A stretch of 64,000 bases of DNA from Massariosphaeria phaeospora (Eukaryota; Ascomycota; Dothideomycetes; Pleosporales): contig JAADJZ010000023.1 of NCBI GenBank assembly GCA_011032825.1, forward strand, positions 124,001 to 188,000. The letters are read 5' to 3'. The position numbers were made by a program, and so were the translations under genes. Below the pieces are notes generated by a model. It was not told the DNA's origin. It did not search any database and saw only the letters and a list, made by a program, of their open reading frames with translations. Below are positions 55,365 to 64,000 of the stretch, one piece after another (position 1 is the first letter of the stretch; every line of letters starts with the position of its first letter).

Positions 55365-57534
55365 TATACAAAATGTTTTGCCTATATTAGCGCTATACAA
55401 ACTATATTTAGCTTTTGTTATTATTGTTTTCTACTCAAACGTAAAGCTTAGATTTAGTATTAAGTTTACTAGTAGCTACGCAGCAAATTTAAGCGCTATA
55501 TTTCTTCGCTTGCTTATGCGTTATAAAAACTTAATGTTTACTAGTATAAGCAAACGCTTGCGTAAAATGCCTACGCTGTTCGAACAAAGTATAAATCTAC
55601 TAAATACAAAAAAAGCAAAAGTTGCTAATAAGCAAAGCAAGTAACTTACTTAGAATTTAATTAAGCTACTAGCGCTAGCGCAGCGCAGATTGTTAAGCAA
55701 AATTTCTAGCAATACTCGAAGCTAGCTATTTACTACTACTAAATCTAGCTTATTTATACTTAAATACAATAACGCTAAGCTACTAAGCAAGCTAAGAAGC
55801 AATTTAGCGCTTAAGTTTAAGTTAGTAGAGAATATAAAGAAAAGCGCTAAATATAAAGTTGCAAAAATTGCAAGCGCTATAGAAACTACTTTTTAAGTGC
55901 TACTATCTTAGGCAAAGCTTACTTAAGCGTTCGAGCTACTTCTACTAGTATAAAAAAACTACTTATTAGTATTATTGTATAAAAGCTTTGTTAACGTTAA
56001 CGTAAACGTACAATAGAAAGCTTTATTTAGTAACCTAAATAAAAACAGTATACCTAAAGCTAATAATAGCAAGCTTATTTAGTTACTTTTATAGATAAGC
56101 TGCGCTAGGCTGTAGCAATAAGCAAATTAAGTAGTAGAAAATCTCGTATTTCGCCGAGTAAGTATTCGAAGCATATGCGCTACTATATACCTAGCGAAGC
56201 AAAACAAGCAAAATAAAGTTGTAAAAGTAATTTAAAGAAATAATTCAACAAGTTTTAAGTGCGTTAAAGTGTTAACGTAGATTTCTAGCAAGTTACTTAC
56301 TTAAGCAAGTTGCTTACCTACGCTAAACTTTTTACTAATACTTACTTTTTTTTTTCTACGCAATAGCTTAACTACACAACGCGCTACGCGCTTTAAACAA
56401 AAGCTAAATATAGTTTGCAATTTAAACTATTTAACGCAATGCAACACTTTCTTAGCAACGCGTTGCATTAATCTACGATGTTTTTTAAAAAACACTAAGC
56501 AATTAGCTTGCTAGAAAACTTCTACAACGCAATTGCATACTTAACTTAATAAAGCTTTGTTTAATAAAGAACATAGTAATTAAAAAGTATACTATTAACT
56601 TTAACGCGCGAAGCTTTCTACTTAAACTTGCTAAGTTAGAAAATAAAGCTAACTTACTACTCGCAGCGCGAGGCTAGCTACTAGTTAAAAAAAACTAGGT
56701 TACGTTGTTCGTTAGGCGTTACTCTAAGCTTTAAATTAAGTTTAATTAAAAGTACAACTATAAAAAAGCTTTTTGTAAAGATTTTAAGTTTGTAGCTAAC
56801 TAGTTTAAGCTTGTAGCAAACATAAAAGCTAAGTACAACGTAGTAAACGAGAATACTTATAACTTTAATAAAACAAGTTTTATAATAAGCTAGATTTTAA
56901 CGAGTATAGTAATTACTAGCTTAGAGCGTTAAGAATAGCCGAAAATAGTGCAGCAAAGTAATAGAAAGTAAACAATAGTAGTACAAAGCGTTAACGCAAT
57001 AGAGTAAGCTATTCTACTTTTTATAATTTTCTAGAGCAAGAACTACTTTTTTGCTTAGTACAAAAAGAATAGCTTACTTTGCAACTAAGTTATCGCAGTT
57101 TCTAAGAATAGCTAAACAAACAACGAGCTAAGTTTAAAGTAGTTAAAGTACTTTAACGCTTATACAAAAAAACGTACTATTAAAATAGTACGTTTAATTT
57201 TTATTAACAGCTATAAAAGCTATAACTTGCTTACTTTCTAGCAGTACTATAAAAATAATAGCATTATTACTTTTTACATGCTTTTTTACTTGTTGCACTT
57301 TTAGCAGCTTTTAATGTTAGCTATTTTGCGCTTTTAAAGAAAGCGTACAGCTGCTAAGCTAAAGATCTAATACGCAATTAAATTAACTACATTACTAAAC
57401 TTAAGTTTTTGCTAAAAGAAAATCGCTTAGAAAAGCAAGTTCTAGATAAAGAATATAATAAATTTGATAGCGTTTATTTACAGCGCGAATAGAAAAGCTT
57501 TATATACTTTATAGTTAGTTAGCTTTCGAAGTAC
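55365..57534 (+). mobile_element. Remnant of a diverged pogo-type transposase, truncated
   Basis: RIP-saturated. From about 56,700 to 57,420 the plus strand retains the order of DDE-domain words seen in the Fot1-type copies (AGTAAACAATAGT.., TTAACGC.., CTATAAAAGC.., a cysteine/leucine-rich TGCTTTTTTACTTGTTGCAC stretch) but with much divergence, so it is a separate family member. It breaks off at the LTR start at 57535. An 88-codon frame at 55378-55644 is A+T-driven and not assigned. Confidence 0.5.
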
Positions 57535-57901
57535 TATTACGATCTAGTATTACAACTAGGCTTAGCGCGAAGCGCTTAGGTTATAAGCTACTAATAAAGT
57601 TACATAGCAAGCTAACTAAACTTTAGTTACGTAACTGCTTAATAGTAAGCGCTTAAGAATAAGCGCGCTTAATAGTAAGCGCTTAGCAATAAGCACTACT
57701 TAGTAGTAAGCGCTTAAGAATAAGCAAGAACACTTTCTAGTATATAAACTTAGAAAAGCAACGCACTTTTACAGTTGTTGTTTTTAATTTCTTAATTACT
57801 TAAGTTAACTTTTACTTTAACTTCTATACTCTTTGCAGAACGAAGCTTGCTACTGCCTTAGTATTAAACGCTATACAACTTTCTTTAGTTTATTAAACTT
57901 A
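57535..57901 (+). repeat. 5' LTR (at least this much)
   Basis: Aligned over its whole length to 63634-64000 with scattered transitions. The true 3' end lies further right and cannot be fixed because the other copy is cut by the window. Contains repeated AGTAAGCGCTTA words. Confidence 0.85.
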
Positions 57902-58199
57902 CTTATTTTCTAAAAACTAACTTAAGCTTAATAAACAACTTTTCTAAGTTTGCTTAGCCTTTACATATTGAAAACCTTTAAAATAAATAATACTTTAATA
58001 ACTACTTTTCTTTATACTCGCACTAGCGGTACGAAAGTAGCGAAGCTTAACTTCTACTATAGAAATCGCTTAAAGCTAAAAAACTAGTTACTCTAGTTCA
58101 ACTTCTTTTTTAAGTTCAAAAATAACCAAGTTAACAATATTAACAAGGCATCTCTAATAGCTTTCTACATAAAAAAAATAGCTTTTAAGTAAGTTTAAC

Positions 58200-58950
58200 T
58201 TTACTTAAAGAAGTATCTAGATAGCGACAACAACAAAGACATAATTACACGCATGTTCAAAAATCGCGCTGTATTTAAAAACAAGCTGCAATAATTCTAC
58301 GCAATTGCTAACAAACTCGCTATTGCAAAAAAAACTATTTAACAAATGCGCTAAACTAAGTTAGCTAGAAACTACGCTAACTTATTTTAACAGTACTTTA
58401 TTTAGACTAACTAGAACAACAAGGCACTTATGCGCATGTACAAGTAAAAGCTTAAAAATAACGTTAAAGTAAAACTAATGCGCTCTAAAGCAGCTACAAA
58501 CACTTTAAGCAATTTAATCAAAAAATTAATTTGCTTCGACAATAAGTTGTACAAATTCGCAATTAAAATGCAAGCTAAAGCAAAGTTTTACGTACTAAAA
58601 AGCAACAAGAGTTATACACTTAACACTAGTTAGCGCTAAATACAAACGCAACACCTACGCTTAACAAGCATATACAACTTAGCTTAAAAATACAAACTTA
58701 TGCACCTTAACAACCTCAACAAAAGCAAACTAATTAACAAATAATTAAAGTATAGCAAGGAAACAAGAACTTGCTATAATTGTAGCAAACTAAGCTACAT
58801 CTCTAGCAACTGTTATTAAAAGAACAAAGTTGTTTAATAGTTAAATCTACTATCTAATACTACAAGTAGTATTGATAAAGAATAAAAAGTAATTACTTCT
58901 ATAGATGTTAAGAATTAGAGAGAACAGTTGCCTAAAGAAACAAGTTTAGC
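58200..58950 (+). pseudogene. gag remnant with broken CCHC zinc knuckle
   Basis: The nucleocapsid knuckle is visible at 58772-58813 as CYNCSKLSYISSNC. The histidine is now Tyr and two glycines are Ser, each one RIP-type transition from the canonical CCHC form. Upstream sequence is Asn/Lys-rich with multiple stops. Confidence 0.7.
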
Positions 58951-59549
58951 TAAAGAAAAATTGCTTTGCAACGATACCAACTCTTTGATAAACGAAAAAT
59001 ACGAGTTACTAGACAAATAACCAAAACCACTGCAAAAAACAAAGCACAGCAACGATTAATAGATTAGAAAAAAACAAATACAAAGAATCTATTAATCTAA
59101 CACTTTACTCTAAAACGATGTAGCTAATTACAACGAAGTAGTGTAGAAATATCTTAACAAGCCCAACTAATAGCTTACAAAGAAAAACAAACAAGAAATC
59201 TATTAAAAGCTTAAAAAAACAAAATGCTTTAAAGAAAACATTTTACTTTTAGATCTAAACGAATTGGCTACTAAGAAACACTAGCACGATAAAGTAGCAA
59301 AAGAATTTTAATAATGCTTTAAAAAAAACGTAACAACGCAAACTCTTACAGACTATAGTACTACTTAGACTACTAAAATCTAGAACACGCAAAGATGTTA
59401 TAAACAGTGTGCTTTTACAACTACTATTTTACTTATTACTCTAATAAGCAAAGCACAGAATAGTTCTTTAAAAAAAAAAGCTAATTTTGCTTTTAAAAAT
59501 AGTTTAAATGCAAAGACAACACTTGCGAATACTATTTATAAAACAAACG

Positions 59550-62500
59550 CAACATACTATACTTTCTTAGCAAAAACAACTTAGCAAAACTACTTGCAAT
59601 GCAAATGCTTGTAAACGACAACTGTACTTAGGCTTAATAGTAAACCTACTTACACTCTAACTACGCACAGCATTAGACTTTTAAGAAAGTTAACGAATTT
59701 AGTACAAAGTTTTTTTTAGGCTAGCAACGCTTAACTCTAGAGTTAGACAAATTAACGTAATTAATCTAGCAGAACAAATTAAGCTTTTAGTAAAGCTTAA
59801 TAGTTACTTGATTAAAGCCTTAATTGACATAGAAGCTTAGAATAACTTTGTTTTCGCTTAAGCAGTATTTGTAGCTAGTTTACACTTACTAAAGAAACAA
59901 TAGCTTTATTTACTTGCTAGTACCAACGAATAGCTTATACAAGCGCAACTAGTAGTTATACACAAAATAAGTAACGTACTATTGCACATTAAACAATACT
60001 AAAAAAGTTAGCTTTCGACGTCTTTAGACTAGCTATTTACGACATTATTTTAAAACTTTTTTAGCTAAAAAAGCACAATTCCTAGATTAACTAAAGAAAG
60101 AATACGCTTTTACTAAAGTGTTGCAAGAACAGCGCTTCTAACACTATGCCTACGCATTAGCAAAGTTTAATAGCAAATAAAAAAACAATTAACGTAATTG
60201 CATTAACAAAGGACAGCTTTAAAATACAAAAGTTTAACTTAACAAATACTAACTTAAAACTCTTAGATTAACAAGTTAGAGTAAAGAAAAAAATTAGCGC
60301 ACTTTTAGAAATACTCTACGAGTACAAAGAGTTTAAATATTTCTTTTAAAAAGTAGTAAATGCAAAAGCATTACTAAAATACAAGCTTTAAAACTACAAA
60401 ATCGTTTTACAAGAAAAAAAGCAACTAACTTTTAGCTTAATTTATAAACTATTAAAAAAAAAGTTAAGCACACTTTGCAATTACATTAAAAATAACTTAA
60501 AAAAAGTTACATACAACTATTACAGTTACTTGCAGAATACCTAATTATTTTTGTACTAAAGAAAAACAGCGTACTACGACTATGCGTTAACTATTGCAAG
60601 CTCAACAACATAATAGTTAAAAATTAATACTTTTTACTAAACATTACAGAATTACGAAATTAATTATTTTACGCAAAAGTCTTTACAGCGCTTAACCTAC
60701 AAAATAGTTACTACTTTATTAAAATTAAAAAAAGTAAAAAATAGAAGACAGCGTTTTAAACGAGATACGAATATTACGAATACACTATTATGCTATTTAA
60801 GCTTACAAACGCTTTAGCAACTTTTTAAGAGCTTATTAACAACGTGTTAAAAATGCACTTAAATATCTTTGTTGTTGCTTATTTAGACAACATTTTTATT
60901 TATTTTAAAACTTAAAAGAACTATGTTAAACATGTTAAAACAGTACTAAAGTGCTTTAACTAGTTCAACTTTTAACTTAAACTAGAAAAGTGCAAATTTT
61001 ACAAACGCAAAGTTACATTTTTTAGATACATAGTAAAAGCAAACAAAGTACGCATAAGCGAAAAAAAAATTAAAGTAGTTAAAAAATAGCTACAACTTAA
61101 AAACGTTAAAGAAATACAATTCTTCTTAGAGTTTTTAAACTTTAACTAACAGTTTATTAAAGATTACTTGAAAATTGCTATACTTTTAACAAAGCTTACG
61201 CGAAAGAATACAGCTTTTGCATAAAGCAAAAAAGTAAAAAAAGCTTTTTAACAGCTTAAAAACGCAAGCATTAGTTTACTATGCTTCTAGATATTTTAAG
61301 CAAAACAACTTTTACGCTTTAAAACCAACGCATTAGATTTTGCGCTAAAAGAATATGCTAGTTAATTGCACAAAGACAAATAGCACTCTATTGCTTACTA
61401 CTTGCGCAAGTTTTTAAAATTTAAAAAACAATACAACGTGCACGATAAAAAGCTGCTAGCTATTGTTGCATACTTACAGCATTAAAGAGTATACGCAAAA
61501 AGCTACTTAAAACTTACAATATTTACAAATTACAAAAACTTAGTTAATTTTACAACTACTAAAGTACTTAACTGAAAATAGGTTAGATAGTTAGAAATGC
61601 TAGGCTAGTACAAGTTCAAGATTGTATACACACTAGAAAAAAACAATAGCAAAGCCAACGCTCTTAGCTAACAACATAATATTGCTAAAACAAAAGAAAT
61701 TATTAATACTACAATACTTAAAGTTAACTAAAACAAATTACTAAAACTAGCTAGAACGCTAAACGTACTTCTAAAAACTACAATTATAGTTCTAGAAAAA
61801 TTGCAAAAAGCAATTATACAACAATATTATAATAACTTAGTTTATAGTTACTCTAGAATCACACGAACAATAAAACTTATTAAACAAAATTACAAGTTTA
61901 GCAAAATAAAAAACAAAGTTACTGCAATTGTTAAAAAATGTGCAAACTATTAGAAAAACAAACATAGTACCTACGCACAATACAAAGAAATGCAAGCTTT
62001 AGAGCTACTAAATAAGCTTTAGACTAATATCTCTATAAATTTCGTAACAAAATTGCTTTTGTTAAAGAACTTTGCTATAAGAATAGCCTACAACGCTATT
62101 ATAGTTATAGTTAACTAATTTACTAAGTACGCAGAAATAGTACTTTTTAAGAATACGTACACTGCGCAACAACTAGAATTTATTCTTTTAAATCAACTTA
62201 TCTAATACTATAAAATACCTAAATTAATTATTAGTAACAAAAACAAGCTCTTTACATTAAACTATTAGACGACTTTGTTAGCTGCAATTAAAACAAAACG
62301 CAAGCTATTAACAGCGTATTATCTACAAACAAATAGATAAATAGAAAAAACAAATTAAACTATAAAAACATATCTAAGAATATACAGCAACGAACGACAA
62401 ACTAATTAAGTAAAGCTTTTACTAATAGCACAGTTAGCGTATAACAACAAGTTGTTAAAGTTTACAAAACAAACACTTTACTACGCGAATTACAAAAAAC

Positions 62501-63036
62501 ACTTATATTTCTTTAAAAAAACGTTTTTAAGCGCAAAAGCTAAGACTGCTACAAGAATAGTAGAGAAACTTAAAAGAATACATAAGTTACTACGAAGTAA
62601 ACTTAAAATAGCACAACGCTAAAGCATTTTATATGTTAACTAAAAACGAAAAATAGCACTTTAGCTAAAGAGAAGAGATAGAGTTTATCTCTTTACAAAG
62701 AATTTGCGCACAAAACAACTAAGCAAGAGTCTAGACAACGTTAAAGTCAAACTATTTTTAATATTAGAACAACGAAGCTTAGTTAATTACAAATTGAACT
62801 TGCTTAAAAATGCAAAGATCTACCTAGTATTTTATATATTCTTGTTAAAACTAGCTAACTTACAAACGCTACTCTAGCGAACCTTTCGCTATAAAACTAA
62901 AAAAGAAAACGAATTTAAAGTTAAGAAAATTATTGCACACCGAGTTGTAGATAACTAGAAAGAATACTTAGTTAAATAGTTAAGCTACCTAAATAGCGAA
63001 AATACATAGAAACTAAACACAAACTTTACAAACTAC
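59550..63036 (+). pseudogene. pol remnant: RT, RNase H, integrase, chromodomain
   Basis: The reverse transcriptase box reads YLDN (60880-60891), an expected YLDD with one Asp to Asn change. An RNase H start is recognisable near 61315-61350 (NALDFAL). The integrase zinc region ends KKCANY (61939-61950), the last Cys now Tyr. The integrase core near 62017-62046 reads TNISINF with Trp replaced by a stop and Asp by Asn; a second core segment (VIVN, then FTKYAE) is near 62098-62131. At 62962-63033 EYLVK-stop-LSYLNSENT resembles a chromodomain, with both conserved Trp codons now TAG. All changes are RIP-type. Confidence 0.8.
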
Positions 63037-63633
63037 TACTAGATTCTAGCACGATATCGTTAAGAACACTATAACTAGCAACGAAAAAATCGATTAAGCT
63101 TATTGTAGCTTACATTGCAAGCGAAAACTCTATTCTAATCGACGCTGCAGAATAGTTAATTTCCTTTGCTAGCTTAGTTTTGCCCAACGCTTTTATTTCT
63201 AACGCAAAACAAAGAGTTTTTTTGCGCGCTTGCTTTTTTGCTTGCTTTAGAATTCTTTTATTTTGCAGCAAACAATTTATCACTTCTGCTAACAACTTTT
63301 TATTTTTATTTACTTTCTTTTTATACTCTTTACGAGTACGATTTAACAACTTTTACAATATGTTAACACATGCTTAACCTAAACGCGTGCACTTAGCGCA
63401 CTTTAAACAAAAATTCAATATAACAAAACAATCTAAGCTTTGCAAAAAACAATAATTACAAGCAATTTTAGCAAGTGTATTAGCTTAACAGATTTTAGAG
63501 CTAAGACGAAAGCAACGATAAGTTAACGAAAACATCGCAAGTTGCTACTAGCTAGATGCGAAGTAACTCTAGCTACTTGTACAAAATAAGCAGCTTCTAC
63601 AATTCAAGAATAAATTATTAAAAAAAAAAAAAA

Positions 63634-64000
63634 TGTTACGATCTAGTATTACGACTAGGCTTAGCGCAAAGCGCTTAGGTTATAAGCTACTAATAGAGTT
63701 ATACAGCAAGCTAACTAAACTTTAGTTACGTAATCGCTTAATAGTAAGCGCTTAAAAATAAGCGCGCTTAATAGTAAGCGCTTAGCAATAAGCACTACTT
63801 AGTAGTAAGCACTTAAGAATAAGCAAGAACACTTTCTAGTATATAAACTTAGAAAGGCAACGCACTTTTACAGTTGTTGTTTTTAATCTTTTAATTACTT
63901 AAGTTGACTTTTACTTTGACTTTTATACTCTTTGCAAAACGAAGCTTGCTACTACTTTAGTATTAAACGCTATACAACTTTCTTTAGTCTATTGAACTTA
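63634..64000 (+). repeat. 3' LTR, partial (cut by window end)
   Basis: Starts TGTTACG after an A-tract. It retains G at several positions where the 5' LTR has A, so the two LTRs decayed independently. Confidence 0.87.

Larger units (their letters stand above)
57535..64000 (+). mobile_element. Ty3/gypsy chromovirus-type LTR retrotransposon, RIP-inactivated
   Basis: Two direct LTR copies start at 57535 (TATTACGATCTAGTATTAC) and 63634 (TGTTACGATCTAGTATTAC), about 6.1 kb apart; the second runs off the window. The inside keeps gag then pol in gypsy order: zinc-knuckle remnant, reverse transcriptase, RNase H, integrase zinc and core regions, then a chromodomain-like stretch. Stops are everywhere and catalytic residues are changed by G-to-A/C-to-T. 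The A-rich tract 63619-63633 before the 3' LTR is a decayed polypurine tract. Confidence 0.87.

Noticed and set aside
55378..55644. 88-codon plus-strand frame in the RIP region
   Set aside because: Codon content follows the A+T bias and no family features are seen.
1..64000. tRNA, rRNA or CRISPR features
   Set aside because: No cloverleaf-like A/B-box pairs, rRNA segments or regularly spaced identical repeats were seen; GGTTCGA words found were inside protein genes or lacked partners.

Overview
The window is nuclear DNA of a filamentous ascomycete, probably a dothideomycete. Evidence: short spliceosomal introns (46-126 nt) with CTAAC/CTGAC-type branch sites; a fungal gene set (ZIP transporter, BYS1-like secreted protein, epoxide hydrolase, TmpA-like membrane oxidoreductase, BtgC-type GH17 glucanase, NACHT-ankyrin STAND protein); Fot1/pogo transposons inserted at TA; and RIP-like C-to-T decay of repeats. 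The class assignment is inference.

Layout. 0.1-4.1 kb: a weak small gene, a three-exon ZIP transporter with a GC-AG intron, and a BYS1-like secreted protein. 4.3-14.4 kb: a low-confidence accessory block of diverged duplicated segments. It holds coiled-coil and membrane-like fragments, minisatellites with a TATATA core, and convincing minus-strand introns, but no complete gene could be assembled. 15.8-34.6 kb: gene-rich and intact, with a 1,555-residue disordered, possibly Seg1/eisosome-like protein, an epoxide hydrolase sharing its divergent promoter, the TmpA-like protein, a 3.2-kb simple-repeat-rich gap, and the BtgC-like glucanase divergent from a RING-H2 protein.

35.2-64 kb: transposon country. 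Two lightly mutated Fot1/pogo elements (35,225-37,345 and 38,504-40,613) each have one long transposase frame broken only by stops, and TIRs built from a duplicated sub-repeat. The second is nested in a third Fot1-like element (38,096-42,061), itself inside a short palindromic repeat whose unoccupied copy lies at 51.7-52.0 kb. Four further copies of the third family (42.5-46.3 and 51.5-55.4 kb) are heavily RIP-mutated and nested in pairs, every junction showing a TA duplication. From 57,535 to the right edge is a RIP-ruined Ty3/gypsy chromovirus with both LTR starts visible. An intact NLR-type gene (46,972-51,033) sits as an unmutated island between these blocks.

The left two thirds are ordinary housekeeping, cell-wall and membrane genes. 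The right third is a repeat compartment from which one immune-receptor-like gene survives. The most unusual items are the nested insertions with an empty-site control, the change of TIR core in one Fot1 subfamily, the GC-AG intron, and the unresolved duplicated block at 4.3-14.4 kb.
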